A stretch of DNA of 9,049 bases from Bacteroidota bacterium (GCA_009778375.1 WRJW01000176.1:1-9049); one strand, 5' to 3'. Shown: positions 1-6,990, counted from the stretch's first letter. A program made the numbers and translations. Notes: generated by a model from the sequence alone, not told the origin.

Positions 1-2825
1 TAGTAGAATCCCTTTATGCCGACAGGGTTTTTTCCCTGTTGTACATTTTGGGCATCCATTACAAAACGTCGGCCTTCCTGATCCCATTGGCAACCAACAG
101 AAAGAGCGCCTGCCGCCAGTTGATTGACAAAAATTTCGGATGCTTTAAGGTCTGCAATAAATTGTCGATCATGGTAATAATCAATTATCTGAGCATCGCC
201 GGTACATAAGCCGGAAAATTTATAGGGCGATTTCTCCAAAAATAGATTGAACAGGGAGATATCGAATTGATTAAGAGCTATATGCAGGGTATCGGGCAAT
301 GTTCTGTTGAGGTTGCCGTTTAGTTTGAGCGACTGTTCTTTATGGTGCAGATTAAGTTGTTCAAAACGGATAGCCGTGGAGGCAAAGACAATAGAAGAAG
401 GATCGAGTTGCCAAGGGGTATTGTTGATGACAAAATAGGAAGGAAGTATGTGAATGGATACCGGATGCGGATTATCGGGGAAGGGCTCCCCAAAAGCAAC
501 AAGGGCGTTGAGGCTCCCGTCTCGGTTTTGGCCCGTAAAATTTTGGTATGAGAGGGCGGCGTCTACCTGATTATGGGCGGCGTTCGTATGCAGGGCAAGG
601 GTATCGATCAGCAATCCGTAGGTTTGCAAACCTGTGGCGGAGAGTATGCCGTGCAGGGCTGTGCTGTCCCCCTCCATAAAGAGGGAGAGGTTGTTTGCCC
701 TTTGTTCGTAATATCGGAGCGAACGGGAATCTAATTGCAACCGGATAGAGTCCTGAGGTGTAATATTGGCGGTTAGACGGGTATTGGGGGCAATATAGAG
801 GCCGGGCAGGGCCAATTGGCCAATGGCCCGCATATCGCCAATTGTCATGTCAAGGTGGTATTGACGGTTGGGGTTGAGAAGTGGTTCCGGTTCAAAATAG
901 TGGGGCAAATACCGGCTCAGGGCGGTACGGCGAAAGTCTTTGACAAAACTCAGCATCCCCTTACTTCCGGTATAACGGGCCTCTGCAAAGGGGGCGGAAA
1001 GTTCAAAACGGTAAAGAGAATCCTGTATATGGGAGTTAATGGTTATTGACTTGAGGTCATGGATGCCGGAGCTGTTGGTGTAGTAGGTCCGGTTCAGGGC
1101 AATGGTTCCGTCTATATCTCCTGTTGCCTCCCTTTCAAAGTTGGCTAAGATTTCTCCAGAAATCCTTGAAACAGAATCCCTTTTATCCAAACCTAAAGCT
1201 GCCAAATCAGCATACGCAACGTTGGCGTAAAAGTTGTATCGCACTAAGTTCGTCAGCCCCTGAAACAAAAAGCGGAGATTGGGGTCGCTGCATGCCACGC
1301 GTCCGTCAAAGCATTTGTCTTTATATAGCCCAATGGCAAGGATATTGCTTAACGGATAATCGTTGATTTCTAACTTAAAGATCCTCAAACTGTCTATATC
1401 GGCTTCCATACCTCCCCGGGCGGGACTCCTGAGGAGGGTGCGGGCGTGTGCCTCCATATTGAGCGTGCCAAAGGGTTTTCCGATCCATTCCCCCAAACTG
1501 AGTTCCTGAGCGGCAATATGACCGTCTACATGAAATCCGCGTTCTTTTTCGCGGTACAAAACGGCTTGGAGTTGAATATTCCCCATATCCGAAGATAGGG
1601 TGCCGGATGCATCAAAATGGTGGAATAATCCGACCAGTTGACCTTGAAAGCTAAAGGGAAGGTGAGGCGGAAGGTACGCTGCAAAAGAATCTGTATTGAG
1701 GTCAATGAGTTGAGAAATGGTGGCGGCAGCATCGCCCGCGGTAGAGCAAAGCTTACGAATGTTCAAATCGGTGGTGGTATTGGGTATAGAGGGCAATCCC
1801 CTGATGTTAAAGGAGGCCTCCAATGTAGTTTGTCCGTTGAGGGTATGGAGTTGCACCCCCTCACTTTGCAAAGAGCGCACAGGGCCTGCCACGTGTCCGG
1901 TCACGGCGATTTCAAGGGTGCTTTTTTCCAAAGCAGGGGCATAAAACGATAGAGAAGCAAAAGAGAGACGGGCATTTTTGAAATCGGCTTCCAATCCCAC
2001 ATTTTCAGTAAATCGTTGAAAATCACGAGCGCTATTATAATGCATATAAAAAACATCAGCCCTGAGATCGGAACAGGCATCCTGAGCGATTAGATCGTCT
2101 ATGCGTACCTGTGTTCCCGATACGGCCAATTCGCCGGTTATATTAGTGATGGTGTAGCCGCTTTTTTCTTGGGCATTCATACTTTTTATAGAACAAAAAA
2201 GGGTATTGTCGGCAAAGCGGATGTTTTTTACCTCCAAATTGATGTGCGACACCTCCAAGTCGGTAAAATTCATAACCGCAGGAGATACGGAAGGCTGGGG
2301 ACGTTTTTCGTTTCGGAGGCTGAATCGAAAGTCTTTAAGGGAAAAGTCGGTTAAGGCCATAACCCAGAGCTTGGGAAGCGTATCTTTGGGCGCGTTCTCC
2401 GCTCTTTTTTTGATTTTAAAAACGCGCTCCAGATTAGTCTCCTGCTCCTCGATACAAAGGTTAAACACGCCCCCCTGTACTACTATTTTTTTAAAGGACA
2501 GGTTTTTAGAAAAAAAACGAATGTGGGCCGGCGTAATGGATAATTTGTTTACCTGCAGTAAGGTATCTATAGGCGTAGAAAGAATATACACATTTTGCAG
2601 AATGATTTTTTTGAAAAAAGCATAATAGACTTTTTCTACAAATACTTCGGTGCCAAGGTTTTCGGACAGCATGCTGGCGGCTTTTGCGGCGGCTCGAGAT
2701 TGCACGGCAGGGAGTTGCAGTACCAAATAGGCCGCTACCGGCAGAGATCCGATCAAAACCGTTACGATGAGCGCTATTTTCCTGAGAGTCTTAATATAAT
2801 TATATGCTATATAAATATAAACCAC
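1..2825 (-). CDS. TamB/AsmA-like envelope translocation/assembly protein, N-terminal ~940 residues (3' end outside window)
   Basis: On the minus strand the frame with codons at positions divisible by 3 has no stop from about 3005 down to position 3, giving about 941 codons from the GTG at 2825; the stop lies beyond the window. The product starts with a short basic stretch (IKTLRK) and one hydrophobic segment (about residues 17-40). A LPAVQSRAAAKAASMLSENLGTEVFVEKV stretch follows in pieces typical of the N-terminus of Bacteroidota TamB-domain proteins, then hundreds of residues of alternating hydrophobic/polar, probably beta-rich sequence without enzyme motifs. TamB-family proteins are inner-membrane-anchored and span the periplasm; they are implicated in outer-membrane protein assembly and lipid transport. 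The C-terminal TamB domain that would settle the assignment is not in view. The gene is divergent from tsaD. No ATG lies near the membrane segment, so the start is uncertain: GTG 2825, TTG 2858, ATG 2906 or 2915 (inside tsaD), or a rare ATT. Confidence 0.8.
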   Translation of the reverse strand, partial: MVYIYIAYNYIKTLRKIALIVTVLIGSLPVAAYLVLQLPAVQSRAAAKAASMLSENLGTEVFVEKVYYAFFKKIILQNVYILSTPIDTLLQVNKLSITPAHIRFFSKNLSFKKIVVQGGVFNLCIEEQETNLERVFKIKKRAENAPKDTLPKLWVMALTDFSLKDFRFSLRNEKRPQPSVSPAVMNFTDLEVSHINLEVKNIRFADNTLFCSIKSMNAQEKSGYTITNITGELAVSGTQVRIDDLIAQDACSDLRADVFYMHYNSARDFQRFTENVGLEADFKNARLSFASLSFYAPALEKSTLEIAVTGHVAGPVRSLQSEGVQLHTLNGQTTLEASFNIRGLPSIPNTTTDLNIRKLCSTAGDAAATISQLIDLNTDSFAAYLPPHLPFSFQGQLVGLFHHFDASGTLSSDMGNIQLQAVLYREKERGFHVDGHIAAQELSLGEWIGKPFGTLNMEAHARTLLRSPARGGMEADIDSLRIFKLEINDYPLSNILAIGLYKDKCFDGRVACSDPNLRFLFQGLTNLVRYNFYANVAYADLAALGLDKRDSVSRISGEILANFEREATGDIDGTIALNRTYYTNSSGIHDLKSITINSHIQDSLYRFELSAPFAEARYTGSKGMLSFVKDFRRTALSRYLPHYFEPEPLLNPNRQYHLDMTIGDMRAIGQLALPGLYIAPNTRLTANITPQDSIRLQLDSRSLRYYEQRANNLSLFMEGDSTALHGILSATGLQTYGLLIDTLALHTNAAHNQVDAALSYQNFTGQNRDGSLNALVAFGEPFPDNPHPVSIHILPSYFVINNTPWQLDPSSIVFASTAIRFEQLNLHHKEQSLKLNGNLNRTLPDTLHIALNQFDISLFNLFLEKSPYKFSGLCTGDAQIIDYYHDRQFIADLKASEIFVNQLAAGALSVGCQWDQEGRRFVMDAQNVQQGKNPVGIKGFY

Positions 2826-2832
2826 AAAAATA
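2825..2832 (-). promoter_or_regulatory. Putative -7 box of the tamB-like gene
   Basis: On the minus strand the bases read TATTTTTG, an exact fit to the Bacteroidota -7 consensus TAnnTTTG. A TTG lies 23 nt upstream (complement of 2856-2858), slightly farther than the usual 19-21. The box overlaps the GTG at 2823-2825, so either the start lies further downstream or this box is not the one used. Confidence 0.4.
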
Positions 2833-2855
2833 ATTAAAATGCAACAATTATTCCA

Positions 2856-2863
2856 CAACTTTG
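2856..2863 (+). promoter_or_regulatory. Putative -7 box of tsaD
   Basis: CAACTTTG followed by CAG differs from TAnnTTTG at one conserved base and lies 29 nt before the tsaD ATG. No clear TTG is found about 20 nt upstream. If used, it would sit back to back with the divergent minus-strand promoter and share DNA with that promoter's upstream element. Confidence 0.4.
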
Positions 2864-2892
2864 CAGTTTGAAAAGTAAAATAGAACACGTTT

Positions 2893-3918
2893 ATGGCTGT
2901 TACCATTTTGGGCATCGAATCTTCGTGCGACGATACTTCGGCTGCAATAGTCAGAGATACGTTGCTGTTGTCTAATGTAATGGCTTCGCAGGATGTGCAT
3001 AAGGCTTATGGAGGCGTGGTTCCCGAATTGGCTTCCCGCGCCCACCAGCAGAACATAGTGCCTGTGGTTGCTCGTGCTTTGCAATTGGCCAATGTCCGAA
3101 AAGAAGAGATTGATGCCATAGCTTTTACCCGAGGGCCGGGTTTGCTGGGCTCTCTGTTGGTAGGTACTTCCTTTGCCAAAGGGTTGGCTTTGGCTTTAGA
3201 CCGACCCTTAATTGAGGTAAATCATTTAACCGGTCACGTACTTTCCCATTTTGTTCGACTGCCCCAAGGAGGCCCTTCTCCACCCGATTTTCCGTTCCTG
3301 TGTTTGTTGGTGTCGGGAGGACATACTCAAATATTGCAGGTTCACAGTCCTTTACATTATGCTGTTTTAGGCCAAACGATCGACGATGCAGTAGGAGAAG
3401 CTTTTGACAAGGGGGCTAAAATTATGGGCTTGGAGTATCCCGGCGGGCCGATCATAGATAAGTATGCTCAAGAGGGAGATGCCAAGGCTTTTCGTTTTGC
3501 CAAACCTCGGATAGCCGGTTTGGACTACAGTTTTAGCGGGATTAAAACATCTTTACTATATTTTTTGAGGGATCGGTTATCTGATGATCCTGATTTTATT
3601 ACACAACATTTGGCAGATTTGTGCGCTTGCTGGCAATCACATTTGATTGATATTCTTTTAGATAAATTGATCAAAGCTGCCGCCCAAACGCGAATCCGCA
3701 GGGTGGCGCTGGCCGGAGGAGTATCGGCCAATTCTGGATTGCGGGCGCGTATGCAGGCCGAGGCGGCGCAAAGAGGGTGGGAACTTTTTTTGCCCCCGAT
3801 TCGTTTTACCACCGACAATGCAGCCATGATTGCCGTTGCCGGTTTCTATAAATACAAAGAGGGACTTATCAGCACTTTAGAGGTGGCGCCCCTCTCTCGG
3901 GCACGGGAGTTTGCGTAA
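2893..3918 (+). CDS. tsaD: tRNA N6-adenosine threonylcarbamoyltransferase TsaD
   Basis: A 341-residue protein of normal bacterial TsaD length (Kae1/Qri7/YgjD family, ASKHA fold). TsaD transfers the threonylcarbamoyl group from threonylcarbamoyl-AMP to A37 of ANN-decoding tRNAs (t6A), working in the cytoplasm with TsaB and TsaE, which are not in this window. Visible motifs are the N-terminal GIESSCDDTSAAIV (7-20), metal-binding HLTGH (111-115, with both histidines), SGGHTQI (141-147), GEAFDKGAK (168-176), FSGIKT (214-219), GGVSANSGLR (275-284) and TDNAAMIA (307-314). All family landmarks are intact. The ATG at 2893 gives the canonical N-terminus. It is divergent from the tamB-like gene and separated by 77 bp from the next gene, which has its own promoter, so tsaD is probably transcribed alone or with partial read-through. 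Confidence 0.98.
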   Translation: MAVTILGIESSCDDTSAAIVRDTLLLSNVMASQDVHKAYGGVVPELASRAHQQNIVPVVARALQLANVRKEEIDAIAFTRGPGLLGSLLVGTSFAKGLALALDRPLIEVNHLTGHVLSHFVRLPQGGPSPPDFPFLCLLVSGGHTQILQVHSPLHYAVLGQTIDDAVGEAFDKGAKIMGLEYPGGPIIDKYAQEGDAKAFRFAKPRIAGLDYSFSGIKTSLLYFLRDRLSDDPDFITQHLADLCACWQSHLIDILLDKLIKAAAQTRIRRVALAGGVSANSGLRARMQAEAAQRGWELFLPPIRFTTDNAAMIAVAGFYKYKEGLISTLEVAPLSRAREFA

Positions 3919-3944
3919 ACGTCCCGTATACAGGGTAAAAATAG

Positions 3945-3975
3945 TTGCAGGTACGGAAATAAGTATGTATTTTTG
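3945..3975 (+). promoter_or_regulatory. Bacteroidota-type promoter for the FKBP isomerase gene
   Basis: TTG at 3945-3947 is followed by a 20-nt spacer and then TATTTTTG at 3968-3975, an exact TAnnTTTG match with ideal spacing. It lies 20 nt before the ATG at 3996, so the expected 5' untranslated region is only about 14 nt. It probably also drives the downstream C11 peptidase gene. Confidence 0.75.
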
Positions 3976-3995
3976 CCATCACTAATCAAACATAT

Positions 3996-4526
3996 ATGAA
4001 AATTGGCAAACACACGGTAGTCGCCCTGACCTACGACTTGGAGGTAGACCACGAAGTTATTCAATCGGTAAAAGAGGATCAGCCTATGGAGTTTATCTAC
4101 GGCACCGGCTATCTCTTGCCCAAATTCGAAGAACAGATAGTAGATAAAGAGGCGGGATCCGGTTTTGATTTTAAACTAAAAGCAGCAGATGCTTACGGAG
4201 AAGAGGATCCAGAGGCTTTTGTAGAGCTTCCCAAAGAGCTCTTTAAGGTAAACGGCCAAATAGACCCCGGTCTGCTCAAGGTGGGTCAGGTGCTTCCCAT
4301 GCAGGATGCAGAGGGGAACCGCTTGCACGGCACAATCGAAGATGTGCAGGAAGATACGGTGATTATGAACTTTAACCATGCCCTTGCCGGATCCGACCTC
4401 CATTTTACCGGCACCATTGTGTCGGTGCGTCAAGCTACGAAAGAAGAGTTGGCCAACGGCCTCTATGCAGGTCAGGGCGGATGCAGCCCTACAGCCTGTT
4501 CTTCCTGCGCCGGAGGGTGTTGTTAA
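3996..4526 (+). CDS. FKBP-type peptidyl-prolyl cis-trans isomerase, SlyD-like, with Cys-rich tail
   Basis: A 176-residue protein with the SlyD architecture. The N-terminal half of an FKBP domain comes first (about 1-68, including YDLEVDHE and MEFIYGTGYLLPKFEEQI), then an insert-in-flap chaperone domain (about 69-122, starting at AYGEEDPEAF). The FKBP fold closes with FNHALAGSDLHFTGTIVSVR (126-145 region). SlyD proteins are cytoplasmic prolyl isomerases/chaperones, and many bind nickel or zinc through a C-terminal tail. Here the tail (161-176) carries five cysteines (163, 168, 171, 175, 176) and no histidine, which suggests soft-metal or zinc binding, but this is inference. There is no signal peptide. 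The gene has a strong promoter just upstream, and a C11 peptidase gene follows 11 bp after its stop. The symbol slyD is not assigned because Bacteroidota often carry several such paralogues. Confidence 0.93.
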   Translation: MKIGKHTVVALTYDLEVDHEVIQSVKEDQPMEFIYGTGYLLPKFEEQIVDKEAGSGFDFKLKAADAYGEEDPEAFVELPKELFKVNGQIDPGLLKVGQVLPMQDAEGNRLHGTIEDVQEDTVIMNFNHALAGSDLHFTGTIVSVRQATKEELANGLYAGQGGCSPTACSSCAGGCC

Positions 4527-4537
4527 AAGTCAAGATA

Positions 4538-5725
4538 ATGAAGCGATTCAGGCATAATATTTTTGGACTCAAAGCGCTTATTTTTGCCGCAATATCAGCT
4601 TCCATTTTGCTGGGATCGTGCTGTAAGGAACCGCTTGACATTCCGGCGGAAAGGTCTTTGCTTATCTATATGGCGGCCGACAACGACTTGAGTGAATTTT
4701 CTTTCACCAATATGGTGAAATTGAAAGATGGTTTTCTTCCCAAAAACGGAAATATTATTGTATATCAAGACCCTTCGGACGCTTTGCCCCGACTTTTTCG
4801 TTTGGTAAAGCAAGGTTCTGAGGTCAAGGAGGAGTTGATCGAAGAGTATCCCGAAGAAAATTCAGCCACCTCCGAAGTGCTTGCCCGTTGCCTGTTGCGT
4901 ATGAGCCAGTTGTTTCCTGCTGAGGATTATGCCCTGATTATGTGGTCGCATGGGACGGGTTGGTTGCCCGCCGGAACACAAGTAATCCATAAAGCATCCC
5001 AAACTCTTCTCGATGTCGATTATCCGATGGTCAAAACTTTTGGCAAAGACGGCCTGCGCGAGATGGATTTGGATGAATTGGTTTCGGCCATTTCGTCGTT
5101 TCCGTATCACCTCTCTTTTATTTTGTTTGACGCTTGCCTCATGGGCGGCATAGAGGTGGCGTATGCTCTTAAAGATCTTGCGGATTGGATTGTTGCTGCT
5201 CCTACCGAGATCATGGGGACCGGTTTCCCCTACGATAAAATTATGCAACCGATATTCCTGCCTCAGCCAGACTTAGAAGCGGTTTGCAACGAGTTTTATC
5301 GTTTCTACAACGAACAAACCGGCGTCTCCAAGTCCGCCACAATAGCGCTGTATAACACACAGGTTTTGTCTGCGCTGGCAGCCTCGGTACGGTCTATTTT
5401 TGAAGCCAACAGAGATAAACTCAACGATTTTGTACCTACCGGCCTGCAATATTATGATCGACTTACCTCCAGACCCCATCTCTTTTATGATCTGGATCAT
5501 TTTGTTTCGCAAATAGCATCTCCTTTGGAGTATGCAGCGTTTTCTGAAATTTTGAACCAAATGATTCCCTATAAACTGAACACTCCCTCTTTCTATGGAA
5601 GTGCTATTCCTCTTTTTCACTTTGGAGGAATTTCTACCTATATTCCGGTTACCGGACAGCAGTCCGGAATACGTGAGGCCTATAAAAAAACGGAGTGGAA
5701 TAAGGCTGTGGGTTTGCTGGAATAA
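4538..5725 (+). CDS. Clostripain-family (C11) cysteine peptidase lipoprotein
   Basis: The 395-residue product starts MKRFRHNIFG, continues with a hydrophobic segment (about 11-27), and has a lipobox LGSC with the lipid-accepting Cys at 28, so it should be an exported lipoprotein. The mature part shows peptidase C11 hallmarks: YMAADNDLSEF (44-54), ALIMWSHGTGW with catalytic His138, and FILFDACLMGGIEVAYAL with catalytic Cys200. C11 enzymes cut after Arg or Lys and are often activated by autocleavage; I cannot identify the activation site here. An upstream in-frame ATG at 4481 was rejected because it overlaps the preceding gene by 46 nt and spoils the signal peptide. The 11-bp gap after the FKBP gene suggests co-transcription. 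The rplY promoter starts inside its last codons, and no terminator hairpin is seen after it. The substrate is unknown. Confidence 0.9.
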   Translation: MKRFRHNIFGLKALIFAAISASILLGSCCKEPLDIPAERSLLIYMAADNDLSEFSFTNMVKLKDGFLPKNGNIIVYQDPSDALPRLFRLVKQGSEVKEELIEEYPEENSATSEVLARCLLRMSQLFPAEDYALIMWSHGTGWLPAGTQVIHKASQTLLDVDYPMVKTFGKDGLREMDLDELVSAISSFPYHLSFILFDACLMGGIEVAYALKDLADWIVAAPTEIMGTGFPYDKIMQPIFLPQPDLEAVCNEFYRFYNEQTGVSKSATIALYNTQVLSALAASVRSIFEANRDKLNDFVPTGLQYYDRLTSRPHLFYDLDHFVSQIASPLEYAAFSEILNQMIPYKLNTPSFYGSAIPLFHFGGISTYIPVTGQQSGIREAYKKTEWNKAVGLLE

Positions 5726-5744
5726 AAAAAATTGCGTACTTTTG
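5713..5744 (+). promoter_or_regulatory. Bacteroidota-type promoter of the rplY-pth-hslR operon
   Basis: TTTG at 5713-5716, a 20-nt spacer and TACTTTTG at 5737-5744 form a full consensus TTTG-N20-TAnnTTTG promoter, the best in the window. The upstream box lies within the last codons of the C11 peptidase gene. The expected transcription start is around 5750, leaving a leader of roughly 65-70 nt before the rplY ATG. Confidence 0.8.
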
Positions 5745-5749
5745 CGCCT

Positions 5750-5792
5750 CCTTAACTTTTTTAAGGTGCCATGGGATCCGGAAGGGCCGGAT
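5750..5792 (+). promoter_or_regulatory. rplY mRNA leader with two small hairpins
   Basis: Two inverted repeats lie between the promoter and the start codon. The first has arms CCTTAA (5750-5755) and TTAAGG (5761-5766) around a 5-nt loop. The second has arms ATCCGG (5776-5781) and CCGGAT (5787-5792) around AAGGG, extendable by one G-U pair. Neither is followed by a T-run, so they do not look like terminators. In E. coli, L25 regulates its own mRNA; a similar role here is inference only. The first hairpin may overlap the transcription start. Confidence 0.4.
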
Positions 5793-5818
5793 TGAGTAAC
5801 ACAACAAAAAGTAATTTT

Positions 5819-6406
5819 ATGAAAATTTTTGAATTAAACGGCGTTGTTCGCCCCAGCCTGAGTAAGGCTTCTGTAAAATCATTACGTAAAAACGATCAGG
5901 TTCCCTGCGTGTTATATGGGAACAAACGGGAAAATATCCATTTTTCGGTGTATGCCCGTGAGCTAAAAGAGTTGATCTTTACCCCCAATGTCTATGTTGT
6001 CTCCCTTGCCATAGATGGAAAAAAACATTTAGCTATTCTACATGAGCTTCAATTTCATCCCGTAACCGATGAAATATTGCACCTCGACTTTTTGGCAGCC
6101 GACGAAGCACGTCCGGTAATCATGGCCATCCCCATTGTGATCGAAGGAGTATCAGAAGGGGTAAAGGCCGGAGGTAAATTGATTATCAATACCCGCAAAA
6201 TAGAGGTAAAAGGATTGATCAAAGATTTGCCCGACACCCTTCCTGTAAACATCAGCGATCTCAAATTGGGGAAAACCATTGTGGCCGGCGATTTAATCTA
6301 TCCGAATATACAGGTAATTACCCCTAAATCGACGATTGTCTGCGCTGTTCGGATGACCCGTGCTGCCTTAGGCGCTGCTGCTGCTGCCGCTGCTGAGAAG
6401 AAATGA
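5819..6406 (+). CDS. rplY: 50S ribosomal protein L25/general stress protein Ctc
   Basis: A 195-residue, two-domain L25 of the TL5/Ctc type. The N-terminal 5S-rRNA-binding domain (about 1-92) contains SLRKNDQVPCVLYGNK (21-36) and LHLDFLAADE (88-97). The C-terminal beta domain (about 97-180) contains IPIVIEGVSEGVKAGGKL and ISDLKLGKTI. L25 binds loop E of 5S rRNA in the large subunit's central protuberance. The start at 5819 gives the family-typical MKIFELNGVVRP; an ATG at 5771 in the same frame would add 16 unlikely residues encoded by leader sequence. The protein ends in a low-complexity seven-alanine run plus EKK, common in Bacteroidota L25. Its TGA overlaps the pth start as ATGA, so translation of pth is probably coupled. 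It is the first gene of the operon and has its own promoter. Confidence 0.97.
   Translation: MKIFELNGVVRPSLSKASVKSLRKNDQVPCVLYGNKRENIHFSVYARELKELIFTPNVYVVSLAIDGKKHLAILHELQFHPVTDEILHLDFLAADEARPVIMAIPIVIEGVSEGVKAGGKLIINTRKIEVKGLIKDLPDTLPVNISDLKLGKTIVAGDLIYPNIQVITPKSTIVCAVRMTRAALGAAAAAAAEKK
6374..6394 (+). repeat. Seven-codon GCN (Ala) tract at the end of rplY
   Basis: Seven consecutive Ala codons (six GCT and one GCC, fifth in the run) encode the tail of L25. The tract is short and interrupted, so slippage by whole codons is possible but would keep the frame. Confidence 0.85.
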
Positions 6407-6990
6407 GCTTTTTAATAGCGGGTTTGGGGAATATCGGTGCAGAATATGCCGGGACCCGACACAATATAGGTTTTTGTGTATTGGACGCTTTAGCTAAGGC
6501 GTCCAATAGTGCTTTCTCCATCCTGCGTTACGGATCTTTGGCCGAGGTTGCTTTCAAAGGGAAGCCGGTACTTTTGTTAAAACCTTCTACTTATATGAAC
6601 CTCAGTGGTAAAGCCGTAAATTACTGGTTACGCGAAACGCGGACTCCTTTGGATCATCTGCTGGTAGTCTTGGATGATTTGGCGTTGCCGTTGGGCGTTA
6701 TACGTATGCGCAAACAAGGGAGCGACGGAGGTCATAACGGATTAAAAAGCATCAACGAAACACTGGGTACTACCGCCTATACCCGTTTGCGTGTGGGAAT
6801 CGGCAGTAATTTTGGAAGGGGCCAACAAGTCGATTATGTGCTGGGCGCTTGGGACAATGATGAAGTGGCAGCCTTGCCTTTTATCATGGATAAATGTCGA
6901 GGCGCAGTAGAGGCGTTTGTAACCCAGGGCCCCGATAGGGCCATGACACTATTCAATGCCACAGAAAATGATACAGGAACAGCCTCCTGA
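6403..6990 (+). CDS. pth: Peptidyl-tRNA hydrolase
   Basis: A 195-residue bacterial Pth. It cleaves the ester bond of peptidyl-tRNAs released by drop-off, recycling tRNA in the cytoplasm. Active-site residues are all visible: Asn10 and catalytic His20 in GLGNIGAEYAGTRHNIGF, Asn66 in KPSTYMNLSG, Asp91/Asp92 in the VVLDDLALPLG segment, and His111/Asn112 in GSDGGHNGLKSI, followed by RLRVGIG (128-134). Length and motif spacing match the E. coli enzyme. The ATG overlaps the rplY stop by 4 nt, and its TGA overlaps the hslR ATG by 1 nt, giving a translationally coupled operon. Codons 26-36 contain a 30-bp near-perfect palindrome. Motif spacing around it is close to that of the E. coli protein, so it is not an extra insertion. 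Confidence 0.98.
   Translation: MSFLIAGLGNIGAEYAGTRHNIGFCVLDALAKASNSAFSILRYGSLAEVAFKGKPVLLLKPSTYMNLSGKAVNYWLRETRTPLDHLLVVLDDLALPLGVIRMRKQGSDGGHNGLKSINETLGTTAYTRLRVGIGSNFGRGQQVDYVLGAWDNDEVAALPFIMDKCRGAVEAFVTQGPDRAMTLFNATENDTGTAS
6479..6508. repeat. 30-bp near-perfect palindrome inside pth
   Basis: The arms are TATTGGACGCTTTAG (6479-6493) and CTAAGGCGTCCAATA (6494-6508), complementary at 14 of 15 positions. The single mismatch (T6489 against G6498) would be a U-G wobble in RNA. There is no spacer between the arms. Because the symmetry suits the codon phase, LDALAKASN is read on the plus strand (pth residues 27-35) and also in one minus-strand frame. Confidence 0.9.

Noticed and set aside
1638..2625. 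Plus-strand open frames at 1638-1952 and 2206-2625
   Set aside because: Both are antisense to the continuous tamB-like frame and show no family features.
2794..2805. Perfect 12-bp palindrome ATATAATTATAT
   Set aside because: It sits in very AT-rich DNA at the start of the tamB-like gene, where such symmetry is expected by chance.
3929..3941. Possible terminator after tsaD (CCC and GGG around GTATAC)
   Set aside because: Only a 3-bp stem forms and there is no T-run after it, so it is too weak to call.
4481..4537. Upstream in-frame ATG for the C11 lipoprotein
   Set aside because: It would overlap the FKBP gene by 46 nt and put 19 residues before a normal lipoprotein signal peptide that starts at 4538.
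4862..5620. Minus-strand frames of 128 and 115 codons
   Set aside because: They are shadows of the C11 peptidase gene, whose catalytic motifs are on the plus strand.
5771..5818. Upstream in-frame ATG for rplY
   Set aside because: The extra 16 residues are not L25-like and are encoded by the second leader hairpin region; the family N-terminus begins at 5819.
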